Shown piece by piece: positions 1 through 10,201 of a DNA stretch of 30,441 bases. The stretch is from Allomyces macrogynus ATCC 38327 (taxonomy: Eukaryota; Blastocladiomycota; Blastocladiomycetes; Blastocladiales; Blastocladiaceae): positions 181,031 through 211,471 of the forward strand of contig GG745336.1 in the NCBI GenBank assembly GCA_000151295.1. Direction: 5' to 3'. The notes below the pieces were generated by a model, which had not been told where the DNA came from, ran no database searches, and worked only from the letters and a program-made list of their open reading frames with translations. The position numbers and the translations under genes were made by a program. Numbering within the stretch: the stretch's first letter is position 1; every line of letters begins with the position of its first letter.

Positions 1-1569
1 CCCGTACCCAAGAAGCCGAGCGCTGACGCCGGCAAAGTTCATCACGTAGTGCTCCAAACGTCTTGACCTCGAGCGCGTCCCCAGTGCGCGACCGCGCTCC
101 GCAACCGCTCCGCTGTCGCGCGATGCGCCGCACCATCCTTGTGTTTCCGCTCCTTGGTCCGCGCGCGCATGTCCTCGTTCGCCGCCGCCGCCAAGTACGC
201 CGGCCGCACGACACTCGCGTACTCGTCGTTCAGTTTGGTCACCGACGCACGAATAAAGTCGCGCGCACACAGGTTGTACGGGCGCACTAGCCCGGACGCG
301 GGCGGCGGCATCACGTAGTACTTTTCCTCGTCTTCTTTCTGCTCCGCCGACGACTCGGCGGGTGCCGGCGGAGCGTCAAACGGGATTGCATTCGCGCCGA
401 TATTGTGCATGAGCCACTCGTACGAGTCCGGGTTCAGGTCATTGGCGAAGACGCACGCAAGCTGCGATTTCGCCGCGGGCAGCGCGAATGGGCCGATGCC
501 GCACATGGCGTCGGCAACGAGCGCCGGCCGGTCGCCGGTGGAGAAGTACCGCTTCACGAGCCGCCCGTGCTCCGTGTGCAGTCGCGAGTTCCAGTAGACG
601 GTGGCGAAGTCGAGGTGGAAGGTGATGCCGTTTTCCGTGACGGTCGTCCGCAGGTGCGTGGCCGTCTGGTTCGTGGCGGTGTTGGCGCGCCGAGCGAGGA
701 TTTCGAGCGGGAAGGTGCGGAATTGCGTGTGGATCGACGAGGTCTTGTTGACAACCGTGTTGATGCGCAGGTTTTTCTGGATGACGAGGTGGAGGGAGGG
801 TTAGAAGGAGGGTCTCCACAGTCTGCGAGAGCGTGAGCGCGATACGGACGTCGACGATGACCTGGCCGATCAGGTTCTTGTACGGCAGCAGGTGCGCGCG
901 CAGGTTCATGTGCGCCACGTCGCCGACGGCCTCGAACGCCGTGATCACCTCGGCGTCTTCGGGGAGAACGGCCTTGAGGATCTCGTCTGTCACGAAAAAC
1001 AGGATCAGTCGCACCGGGTCGACAATGGCTCCAGGTCCGACTCTCGAGCGCATACCTGCGGACCAGTAATCGTAGCCCAGCTCGAGCGTGTAGGTTACTG
1101 TCTCGACGGACAATTCGAGATCGGAGAGGGCCTTGACCACTTGCGGCAGCTCAGTTGGGACCTTGGCAGGGTCTGCGCGTACATGCCGGTTCACGCATTG
1201 TGATCAGCTCCGTCGTCTCGGCCCACGAATGCAACTTAACAGCAAACGGACCCGTCACGTCGGCCTTGAGCAGGATCAGCTTGGTCGGCGGCGTGCCTTT
1301 CGGTGGCGAAATTGGGTCATCGATCAGGTTACGAAGGCGCGGCCAGTTAAGCAAATGGCTAACGACGGCCACCGACACACGGTCAGCGCGTGTTCGTCAT
1401 GCCGGATCCATCGCCAATCGGGATCATACGAGTCAAGCGCCTTCATGGCCTTGTTGGCCTTGGCGGCCGGCACGCGCAGGGCGACAAGCGGGACGTGGCG
1501 CGCGAATTGCGCGCGGTCGAGCTCGCGCATGGCGCGGCGCAGCGGCGGGACACGCTGCGGGTGGGCCAT
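1..1569 (-). CDS. TRM5: tRNA (guanine37-N1)-methyltransferase Trm5, five exons, 3' end outside window
   Basis: Trm5 transfers a methyl group from S-adenosylmethionine to N1 of G37 in tRNA, which protects the reading frame; fungal forms act in nucleus and mitochondria. I built the exons 1569-1430, 1358-1252, 1172-1056, 986-850 and 776 onward. Introns of 71, 79, 69 and 73 bp have matching phases and GT...AG ends (donors GTATGA, GTCCGT, GTATGC, GTCCGT). Family landmarks in order are: MRELDRAQF near the start; the conserved helix before LIGQVIVDKNLRINTVVNKT; YWNSRLHTEH; the SAM-binding loop DAMCGIGPF (about residues 256-264); ANDLNP (278-283); NLCARDFI (about 340); and HYVMNF close to the window edge. 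The ATG at 1569 was chosen; 1530 (MREL) is possible. The last conserved block is out of frame with the rest of exon 5, with breaks near 79-82 and 54-55. The C-terminal ~100 residues lie outside the window. Confidence 0.9.
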
Positions 1570-2662
1570 GACGGGTGCTGGTACTTGAAAGTTGATCGTG
1601 GGGTGCTGGAAATGCAAAGAAAGATAATGGCCGACCTCGACGAACGGAGCCCAGACGCGGGTGCGGTGGGGACGGTGGTTCCGGACACGGGGTATCACGC
1701 CGCGCGTTGCCTCAACCACGTCCCGTCGCATTTGCTGCACATTTGCTGCCCGACGCGACACGACTTCAACTGCATTGCAGTGATAATCGTGAACGCGCGC
1801 CATTTACGAGATCTCTGAACGACGACCGCGCACCACCGCAACTGTTTGCCTCCGGCCGCCGGCCTTGTTTACGCCCTGTATTCATGCCGCGCTACGTGTT
1901 GCGTACTTCACTTGGGACAAGTCAGTCACGTCTTGAGAACGCACCAACGCCAACACGATTAGCTTGCACCCAGACCTTGTAGGCCAGTTTGTGGGTGAGC
2001 TCCGTCCTGCTTAGCCTGGCCAGCCATCCGTCTACTTGGTTTTGCCGTTGCGTACAGCGGACCGAATTCCAGCGTCTGTGGTCCCGTTGGCTCCGTTTTC
2101 TGACAACTACGAGTATTGCGTTCACGCGTCGTGGTGTTGGTCTTGCATGCCCATGCGTTGGTTCCAAGTCCAGTTGTGTGCGATTGAACCGGTTTCAATG
2201 GCGCATTTGATGAGCACGACCACCATATTGCCATACCTTCACACTGCCACAGCTTGCTCCTTCAAGGCTGCATCTTGTAGAGAAATATTGCTCTTCCGCC
2301 ATCATTGATCACGCTCTGCCTCAATGATGCGGACATGGCAGACGATGATAGAGAGGAGGGGGAACATGTGCGCTGTGTCTTTGCAAGCCTGCCACCATGT
2401 CTGCATGATCTCATAATCTGTCCGGCTGCTGTGACGAGTTGGCGCGAATCGTTGCATCTATTTCGTCTGTTGTTGACGACATCCACATTTGCCTCTATAC
2501 CCAGACCGAGCGTGTCGCTCAAGCATTTGGTGCTCATTTTTCGATTGCTGTGCACAATCTTTTCATGAATATCCAAAACCGAATCGCGTATGTGGCGTGT
2601 CGCGATATGCAGCTCTCTGGCACCCTGTAAGTCTTGCGCTCATGGTCGAGGGCTGAGGGGAC
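1570..2662. other. intergenic, no convincing gene
   Basis: About 1.1 kb upstream of TRM5. Only short open frames without recognisable domains occur on either strand. A weak resemblance to the acidic-then-hydrophobic spacer of the neighbouring LRR family is seen in one plus frame around 2330-2450 (ADDDREEG followed by a leucine-rich stretch). It may be older debris of the relic that becomes recognisable at 2663, but I cannot support a boundary. Confidence 0.4.
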
Positions 2663-3001
2663 GTGTCAGCCCTCATCGCGCTCCTTGGCCAGTTGCTGAA
2701 TTCCCTCGAGCGCCTAGAGCTTCATTTGTGGTGCCTTGGCGGGACGATGGCTATGGCCACACTTGCATTGTGCGCGCTCCCACGACTGAATTTCCTGGGA
2801 CTTGTGACGTGCGAGCTCACTGCTGCTGACTTCAAGGTCATGATTGGAAAGTGGCTGCCTGCGCTGCCAGAGTTGAATTTACTTGGTAATCGCTTTGAGG
2901 TCGTGCCAGAGGGGTTGCCACAGGGTTTATCCAAGCTGGTGCTCTACTCTCGGGACCAGTTACTGGTTCACAATGATGATTGGATTTATTGTAGTGTCTA
3001 A
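2663..3001 (+). pseudogene. fragment of a type I F-box-like/LRR gene
   Basis: A 112-codon plus-strand open frame that contains only middle LRRs of the type I family. It reads through LLNSLERLELHLW, a CELTAADF repeat edge, LPALPELNLLGNRF and GLPQGLSKLVLYS. These align in order with the paralogue at 25039-26720 (LPKTLESLDIGTW, CGLDDSDL, WPDTLRYLDLSDNW, GLPDGLQKLNL). There is no F-box-like N-terminus, and the C-terminal repeats and the terminal RFDVV motif are missing after the stop at 3001. It is best read as a truncated relic. A short expressed protein cannot be excluded but lacks the family's ends. Confidence 0.65.
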
Positions 3002-4259
3002 GTCGATTTTCCGGGGGTGTCCAGCGGACAACGCTTTTCCGATTTGCCAGCGAAATGGTCCTCCGCGTGCTGTCATTGAGTTGCTGATCGTTATATCGTT
3101 GTTCCACTTGAGTGGGCGAGGGTGGGCGTGGGTGGGCGAGGGTAGGGGAGGGTGGGCAAGTGTCGATATTTGAATGAAGTGCAGTCATGATGCGTTCTTG
3201 TTGGCAGGTGGCCAGTTCCACGGTATGGCGGGTCTTGGTCTTCGAGACTGGCTTGCACATAAAAGCAAGCGACACGCGCGCGGAAGCAGGGCCATGGCGG
3301 AAGAGAGCCGTTGTTGAGTTTGCAGTGGATGCGGTAGATGGTCACAGCGCACGTTCTGCTGTGGTCTCAAGGATGCGTGAGGCTTTATTGCCTTGCTTCT
3401 CAACACAGTCGCCTCATGAGTGCATCGGGCATCCGGCAAATCCAACCACTCTTGCCTCGCGATTGTACTTTGTGAGCAACAACCAGCATTGGTTCTGTTT
3501 GATCACTTCCTCGTTGATTGTCATGAAAGACGCTGAAAGTAACAGCGCTTGGAAAAACCACGGCGTGACAAAAAGCGAAGTTTACTGACAGTTTGCAGAG
3601 CGTTGGAAAGATCTCTATGCTTTGCAAGGTCTCAAATCTGTAAATGTGGAGGGCGCTCTTTTGCAGGAGCCCTTGGGCGGTCCTACTCCACAGGCTGTGA
3701 TGGCACACTGCCATCAGCGATCCCTGCTCAGTGGTGTTCGTGGGACCGGTTGGATGAGCTGATTTGACAATCACTTCGACAGTGAGGGATCAACACTTCT
3801 CAGCTTTGGCAGATTGTTGTCAGTGATCTGATCGTCTGGAAATGGCTCCACACCCTGCAAGTTCTGCTCAATCCTGAGGCTCGGCGCTGGCGTTGCCAGC
3901 TCCGCATTGTCCCCAGACTTCTTTTTGCATGCGGGTCAAAGAGATGGTCGTCCGGAATGATGGTAAACTGTGTTCACTGCATGGATGCTCCAACTGTGTG
4001 TACTGCTGTGTGTGCAAGAATGAATGTTGCGATCTGCCAGGAATCATGAGATTGATGCTGGTCACCCAAATCAGGGTAGCACCACTCTCCTTGCTGGTGA
4101 GAGTGAAGGAATGGGCAAGCAATTGTGAATCCGGCTATGTCAACCTGGTGATTGAAAGATGCGTTGTGAGCCAGTCTGTTGTGAGTCAGGTGAGAGCACG
4201 CTCCTTGGTTTTGTTGCCGAACGTCTGAACACCTGTTCCAACGTCCATGCCCCCTCACC
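3002..4259. other. intergenic with G-rich tract, no convincing gene
   Basis: Between the LRR fragment and the intact LRR gene at 4260. Open frames up to 133 codons occur on both strands, but none has a recognisable fold or matches the neighbouring family well. A plus frame at about 3590-3760 contains a leucine-containing stretch (LYALQGLKSVNVEGALL) that could be a very decayed LRR; I do not call it. The G-rich tract at 3113-3158 is listed separately. Confidence 0.4.
3113..3158 (+). repeat. G-rich imperfect minisatellite, G-quadruplex-forming potential
   Basis: At least eight runs of three or four G separated by 1-4 bases, built from imperfect GTGGGCGAGG-like units (variants GTGGGCGTGG and GTAGGGGAGG). 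More than four G-runs with short loops satisfies the usual intramolecular quadruplex pattern. It lies in a gene-poor stretch about 1.1 kb upstream of the LRR gene at 4260. Confidence 0.7.
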
Positions 4260-5969
4260 ATGACCAACACCAATCAGCACTCGCAAAAGTCAGAGGACCC
4301 GCTCCAGTTGACCGAGTTACCATATGACGTTCTCTTTCGCATCGCCAAGTTCACGATCTGCGACCAGGATCGCGTGACGGTGTTGCGGCTTGCCCTCGCT
4401 GCTCCGGCCCTCTATGTGCCTGGCCTTCATGTTGCAATTCAGTCCGAGCCGCAGTTCCACTGGCAGAAACTGCGCATGCACCACGCGAAAAAGGATACTT
4501 TACTTGCGACTCCCAAACTGGTTGGGCGCGTCTTTGGCGTCGAAGAGCAACTCGTCCCAAAGAGTTCATCGAGCAAGCATGCTCCAACACCTGGAGAGCG
4601 CGGGAATATCTATCGTGCATACTTGGGTTTGCCGCCACGCACGGAGCACCGAGAGCAGATTATCGTGCCAACAGCAGTGCCTCGCGGGTTCCGTGCTCGC
4701 CCAATAGTCGTTTCTCGACACTGGTCACTCGTCCGAGTACCCTGGTCGCAAGTTCGGACCTTTTCCATTGATGAGCAGTCTCGGAGCGTTGTTGTGCCCC
4801 CGCAATGTCACATCTTGCTGATTGAGGGCCGAGATGTGGCATTGGATGACATTGTTTTGCTTCCATCTCTCGTCACGTTGGAACTCCACGAGTTGAGGGC
4901 CCCGTTAGATGTTGCACGTCGGTTTCTTTCGAAAACGCCACCGCGTCTGCGCCAGTTAAGTATCTCATATGCGTTCAGCAGCCTCGACCCGGGCGCTATT
5001 GTCGCTGAAACCTTTGTGCGGGTCCCAGACACGCTCACGACGCTCGACGTCATGGCTCAGGGGCCTGGACCACTTTCGGCACGGGTGAAAACCGAGCTAA
5101 CGGCGCTTGTCCAGCGACTCCCGGCTCTCACGTCTTTTGCGCTCCATACGCGTGGGCTCGCTGGGCTCGATGATACCATCCGAGCGCTTCCTCGCCACGA
5201 CCTAGACGAGCTGTATCTGGATCTGTGCAATGAAGACAAGAGCGACGAGTTCCCAAAGTGCCTCGTTGCCAACCTCCCAGAAACAGTTGGGTCGCTTCGC
5301 GTTTTTGCTGACTTTGTGCCGCCGCGCCTTCCTTTGGCAAAGCGGGCGCTGACCATCGGCATCCCGTACTGGGACGCGGCCACGGCGCGCATGGTCCCGC
5401 TTGCATCAACGCTGCGCGAAATTCACCTGACGTCTGGTCCCGATTATGTGCCCCATTCGGCCGACCATCTTGTGCACGTGCTGACGCGGCTGCCCGATTC
5501 GCTCATGTCGCTTGCACTGACTGGATACTCATTGCCGGGTCCAGCACTCGTGGCTCTCCACCAGCGTTTGCCGCTGCGGCTGATCAAACTCCAGCTCAAG
5601 CAGTGCAACTTGGTCCGGGCTGCGCATGTCAACGACCTGCCGATGCCACGGTCGCTGCGTGATCTTAATTTATCGCGCAACCATTTTGATCCGGAGATGC
5701 CGCGCGTACCGCATGGCGTCAAGGCCCTGCGTGTCACTATTGGCGTGATCTCGGCCAACGCCAGTATTTTTGCGTGGCTGCAGTTATTGCCGCCCTCGTT
5801 GCGCTCCCTTGACTTGGCTGGTTCAACAATTTCGGTCCAGGACGCGGATGTCCTGATTGAGCACGTGGCTGAGAATGTAGAGCCATTGCAGATTCGTGTC
5901 AACAAGGAGCGAATTTCGTTGATAGCGTTTGAGCGACTGCAGACACGATTCGATGTCGTTGCAGTGTGA
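4260..5969 (+). CDS. F-box-like/LRR protein, type I, intact
   Basis: A single-exon gene of 569 codons, the most complete type I member here. Residues about 17-60 form an F-box-like segment (LTELPYDVLFRIAKF, then LRLALAAPALYVP). A variable linker follows, then WSLVRVPWSQVRTFSID and PPQCHILLI (near 178). After that come irregular leucine-rich repeats of the ribonuclease-inhibitor style to about residue 545, such as LPDSLMSLALTGYSL and SLRDLNLSRNHF. The protein ends with ERLQTRFDVVAV, a signature shared with the paralogues. The ATG lies in CACCATGACC, a good context. F-box/LRR proteins commonly recruit substrates to SCF ubiquitin ligases; Skp1 binding is inference here because the F-box match is weak. 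No signal peptide or membrane segment is seen. A similar gene relic follows in the same orientation at 6400. Confidence 0.85.
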   Translation: MTNTNQHSQKSEDPLQLTELPYDVLFRIAKFTICDQDRVTVLRLALAAPALYVPGLHVAIQSEPQFHWQKLRMHHAKKDTLLATPKLVGRVFGVEEQLVPKSSSSKHAPTPGERGNIYRAYLGLPPRTEHREQIIVPTAVPRGFRARPIVVSRHWSLVRVPWSQVRTFSIDEQSRSVVVPPQCHILLIEGRDVALDDIVLLPSLVTLELHELRAPLDVARRFLSKTPPRLRQLSISYAFSSLDPGAIVAETFVRVPDTLTTLDVMAQGPGPLSARVKTELTALVQRLPALTSFALHTRGLAGLDDTIRALPRHDLDELYLDLCNEDKSDEFPKCLVANLPETVGSLRVFADFVPPRLPLAKRALTIGIPYWDAATARMVPLASTLREIHLTSGPDYVPHSADHLVHVLTRLPDSLMSLALTGYSLPGPALVALHQRLPLRLIKLQLKQCNLVRAAHVNDLPMPRSLRDLNLSRNHFDPEMPRVPHGVKALRVTIGVISANASIFAWLQLLPPSLRSLDLAGSTISVQDADVLIEHVAENVEPLQIRVNKERISLIAFERLQTRFDVVAV

Positions 5970-6399
5970 TATAAAGTTGGGCAGCAGAATGTATTTCATT
6001 CGCATCAGATGTGCTGACAAGGTGCGAGTTCGCTGAATGTTAAGAGTCATCAGCCGGCTGCCGTTCTTGGCTCCGTCGTTTAGAACCAACTCCACCAACG
6101 CCAGTCGGCCACAGCCCGTTATTGACTCGACATGGGATTGCTGGCAGTATCGTGTACACTGACCAAGCGCCCGCGGATGAAGACGACAGCGACGATGCCT
6201 CGCGCTCAGCTTGGGGCGCCGACTTGATCATGCCCCCGCGCAGTTGGACCGCACAGAAATCCCGCCACTCTCCACACCTCTGCGGCTTGTGCACCAAGGC
6301 ATGAAATTGTCGCGTCCCGTCGTTAATCTCTGCGTCCTATAAAATGGGAGCAGATCCGGAATTTCGTGGAGCAGCGAGATACCGCCGTTGTGCCGTTCT
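5970..6399. other. intergenic with possible TATA element
   Basis: About 430 bp between the intact LRR gene and the relic at 6400. A TATAAAA string occurs at about 6338-6344. The region where an F-box-like N-terminus of the relic should lie shows no match in any frame. The 60-codon plus frame at 6122-6304 (acidic DEDDSDD stretch) is not recognised. Confidence 0.4.
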
Positions 6400-7599
6400 C
6401 TCACAATCGACAATCCAAGCTATTTCCTTTGGTGGCAGCTCAGTTTGCCGCAGCCTCTGTTTGAGCTCGACGTGAGCATTTTGAACGAGGCCGTGCCACC
6501 CAGTGTCATTCACCGTGTCACTGTCAACCTGCCACATCTGCGCTCATTTTCACTTTCGACCTTTTTCCCTGATGACGATACGTTCGCCATGGCTGCGGCG
6601 CTGTTTGATTGTCTTCCGTCCACCCTCGCAACGCTCAGAGTGCGACAAAATGATAATGTATGATCCTTTGCCTGCAGTGATCATGCCCCATCATGTCGCT
6701 CATGTTCGTCGACGCATCATTTGAACTGAAGTCGTCTGGTCTCTCGGGAGTCAATGAGATCGTTCAGGCGCTGCCCCGGAGCAGTATTTATACGCTAACA
6801 TTGGAGCTGGATCCGCTCATGCAGATGGACGATGACGGGGATGAGTCGCTCGTGGAAGAAACCGACCGGAATGTCTTGCGCAGACGCCTGGCCGCCGCGT
6901 TTCCGGCAACCGTGAAGACTTTCAATTTGTTGGCCAACTTTGTCTCATCGCGTGTTGCAATTGCGACTCACAGTCTGTTTCTTGCGACTCCGGATTGGGA
7001 CGAGGCAACGGCCCGCGTGGTTCCGCTCGCCACGACCCTGTGCAGGCTTCATTTGTCCGCCCAGGACGGTGGTCCGAAACTCGCTGACAGCCTTGCGCAT
7101 CTCTTCTCCTGGCTGCCCGAAACTCTCAAAGCCCTTCACTTGGTCGGTCTCTCGCTCCCAGGACCGGCACTGACAGCATTACAGGTAATCATGCCGCCAC
7201 ATTTTTCTACGCTCCAGATGACGAACTGTGCTCTGCGGGTGGAGCATTTTCATGGCCTTTCGCTGCCCTTCAACACTTCGTACACTCAATCGGTCTTGTA
7301 ACCGATTCAACGCACATTTTCCGCGCATTCCACGCGGTGTGCGTGTCATGCATCTGGGTTATGATGAGGATCATGAGGACACTGTTGTTGTTGTTGCGTG
7401 GGCGCAAGCGCTCCCAAAGTCTCTGCGCTTGCTTGACGTTTCGGCAGGTTTACCGACTACGCATGTGGCCGCCATCTTGGTTAAACTCGTCCCGGGTGAG
7501 ATGGCATTGCAGGTGCAAGTAAAGCGGGGCGAGAGCACGGAGAATCTTGTTCCTGTCGTGGACACGTTGCAAGGGCGTTTTGATGCGGTTTGGGATTGA
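6400..7599 (+). pseudogene. decayed type I F-box-like/LRR gene, N-terminus missing
   Basis: Three successive plus-strand frames together align with residues from about 190 to the end of the intact paralogue at 4260-5969. The first (to 6663) carries VNLPHLRSFSLSTFF and LPSTLATLRV. The second (6693-7301) carries GLSGVNEIVQALPRSS, DWDEATARVVPLATTLCRLHL and LPETLKALHLVGLSLPGPAL. The third (about 7262-7599) carries STLRTLNRSCNRF, RIPRGVRVMHL and the terminal LQGRFDAVWD. DWDEATARVVPLATTL is nearly identical to YWDAATARMVPLASTL in the upstream gene, so this is a tandem duplicate. The frame breaks fall near 6663-6720 and 7255-7290, and no F-box-like segment is present. If both breaks were sequencing errors it would still be N-terminally truncated. 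Confidence 0.8.
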
Positions 7600-8289
7600 T
7601 GGGGGCTCCCGGTGAATTTGAGGATTGAAGGTGAGGAAATGAGAGGTCAAAGATACGTTCGCTCCCTTCTGCTTCGCCCCCCAGAATTATGAAGTGTGCC
7701 CTCCATGGTCCTAATGATTGCAGCCCGAGCGTCGCAAGCGCACGATGGTGCGCCATATTCGAGTTTATGCACGCTGATTGTTGACGCTGAACTGTTCATT
7801 GACCCGATGTTTGCAATGCTTCTTCGCCAGGCATATTTTGAATGTTATGGATACCGGCGGTGCACTCGCAAGGCCATGATTTGAACCTTCACGATGTTGT
7901 GGTAAATGCGGAATTGTGTGGCCGTGGCGAGCACGTCGGCGTGTTGTCCGACAGAAAAGCCGTTTTGTGTCCTCCATGAAATACCAATGTGCTCGTCGTT
8001 GTTGAGTGTTTGCCCCACTCACCTGCAACGTCCAGTCCGTCGGCGGTGTAGGACTGATTCGGGCTCGAATTCAAACCCTAGTCCTTTGTTCAAGCGTCAT
8101 CACCGTGAGGAAAAGGGCCATCCCCGGCCTTTGATCGAGTCAGCGCTCAATGCCCAAACCCGATGAGAATGACGGTCGACAACAATCCAAAACCAATCTT
8201 CTCCAACCTTTGGATGACATTGCGCGCCTCCCACGCCCATACACACCACGTACCTCCCTTCCTTCCCCAGCATCCACGATCGCCCATCA
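7600..8289. other. intergenic between convergent LRR copies
   Basis: About 690 bp between the 3' ends of the plus-strand relic and the minus-strand copy. Only short, unrecognised open frames occur. No RNA gene, long repeat or mobile-element signature is seen. Confidence 0.4.
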
Positions 8290-10113
8290 TCAAAAGATCG
8301 GGACCGTCGTCGAATGAACCACATCAAACCTCTCCCGAAGCCGCTGCCGCACCTCGTCCGGGAGCCCCGTCTCGGTCATGCACACTTGCATCTTCTGCCC
8401 CGTCACGCGCGGCGAGTGCGGCCACGCGAGCAGCGCCTCAGCGACCCCTGGCGCGGGCGCCGAAGTCACATCGAGCCACCGCATCGTCGCCGGTAGTACC
8501 TGTGTCATCCAGTTGAACGACACGCGCTGCGCGGCACGAAAGTTGTCTTGCAAGTTGAGCAGGCGAAGGTGCGGCGGGAGCGACGACAGGGCCGAACTCA
8601 GTTGGTTCCCGCGCAAATCAAGTGCCTTGATCGACGGCGGCTACACGAAGTCGGCCACGTCGGTGCAGGTGAGGTCGCAGTTGTCGAGGCACAGCGAGAC
8701 GAGGTGCGCGGGCAAGTGAGACATGATTGTTGGGGTGCGCCCGAGCCGCCATTCTTTGAGTGTCAAGTGCGCGAGCGACGCTGGCAGCCGCGGAATGATT
8801 GCCGCGAGGCACTGCGCACGGCTTTTGAACTCGAGCTCGAGCGACAGATCCCGCAGGGTGGGGGCAAGAGGGAGCTGATTGCACATGGCATTGGTCACGA
8901 TGGGCAAGCGCACAGTTAAAGCATCAGTCGCGAGCGTGAGCCGTTCGATCGCGGGCAGGGTCTCCAGCGCACCGTATGCGCCATCAGAGCTGGTCATGAC
9001 GAACCGAAGCGAGTTGACCGAGGTGGGCAAATTCGAGGCGAGCGCAGCCCAGCCCGGAATTGCCTCGAACGTGATGCCAAGTGAGAGTTCCAAGTGGGTC
9101 ATGCCCGTGCGCGGAAGAGCGCGAAATACCAGCGCCAGCCCGGTCGAGACGCATCCAGTAAATGTGAAAGACGACAGCAACGCGAGCCGTGAAATCAAGT
9201 CGGCGAGTGCGCGCAGTGCCGACGCTGGGAACAGAGTGCAGCGCGTGAGAATGAGCGTAGTGATCGTTGCATGTAAGAGCGGGAACAGCCACCCAACGGC
9301 TTTACCAAACTCCGCGGCACTCGCACTGCTATCCTCATTGTATTCGCCCTCAACTTCACTGCCGAGCCGGAGCTTGCGCAAGTTTGGCGGCATCTGCCCA
9401 AACACGCGCTGCATCTTGGCCTTGGTCTTCGGCAGCGAGACGTCCTCCATTTCCAGCTCGGTCAGGGACGCAGGGAAAGTGATGGCCGTCCACGGGAAGC
9501 TGCGGCCAGTCAAAATCAGCCGCCGGCACTGCGGTGGGGCCGTGTACTCGGTGGCCTGCATGTCAATGGAAAAGCATCGAATGTGAGCAATCGGGACGGG
9601 TAGCAGCGTCCATGTGCGGGAGATGCCTGTCACGTTGTCCGAAAAGTTGACCGGAATTATCATGCGGCCACGGTTGCGCAGCGGCAAGATGAAATACCAC
9701 TGGACGGGCTCATTGCGGCGCGTTTTGGCCGTCGCGAATTCACCCACTTGCACGTCGCAGTCGCCTTTGAGCGAGTCTGGCTTGGCAAAACGCAGCAGCC
9801 CAGATTCAAAGGCGGTGCAGATTTGGATCGCGACGCGCAAGCATGGCGCGTAGAGAGCGGGAGCGGCAAGTGCGAGGTACAGCAGCGTGTCGCCGTTTGA
9901 GTCGACGCGATGGATCCATTCCGCGATGTGGGTCAGAATCACGCTGGGCAGGCGGTCGAGCCGCGACCACAGCGCGGACGCGGCGGCAGGAGATTGCGCG
10001 CGCGCGCCCAGCATAGTTGCGGCAGGTGTGGTGGTCGTCGATCGCTTACTGCGTGGTTGCGGGTCGCGGGTGGTGATGTGTGGATGATAAAGCGAAGAGG
10101 ACGCCTTGCCCAT
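8290..10113 (-). pseudogene. type I F-box-like/LRR gene interrupted by one in-frame TAG
   Basis: From ATG 10113 (alternative 10014, which gives a length closer to the family) the frame runs 490 codons to a TAG at 8641-8643. It then continues in the same frame for 117 codons to a stop at 8290. Before the TAG are the F-box-like segment (LDRLPSVILTHIAEWI, LYLALAAPALYAPCLRVAI), WTLLPVPIAHIRCFSID, TAPPQCRRLIL and many LRRs, up to NCDLTCTDVADFV. After it the next expected repeat continues directly (PPSIKALDLRGNQL) and reaches the family C-terminus RERFDVVHSTTV. The TAG therefore sits exactly inside an otherwise collinear paralogue. It may be a recent nonsense mutation, a sequencing error, or a truncated but expressed 490-residue protein. 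I see no splice sites that would remove the stop without losing a repeat. Confidence 0.8.
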
Positions 10114-10201
10114 AACAATGTTGAACGTTCTGTCAAATGGTGCGACGTGGGAACAAGTGAAGCAAAGCAACCTGACAATTATTGTCGCATGAATGCCCGC
10201 C

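Noticed and set aside
62..222. A 161-bp intron in TRM5 (donor GTACGC at 222, acceptor AAG at 62) to explain the frame change
   Set aside because: It restores frame but has no clear branch site, is longer than the other introns, and would delete a charged insert of the kind found in fungal Trm5. Kept only as an alternative.
3113..3158. Telomere-like repeat
   Set aside because: Units are imperfect and do not match TTAGGG-type repeats, and it is internal among genes.
8560..8650. An intron removing the TAG at 8641-8643
   Set aside because: A GTGTAG donor-like string exists, but any downstream acceptor would delete a conserved LRR.
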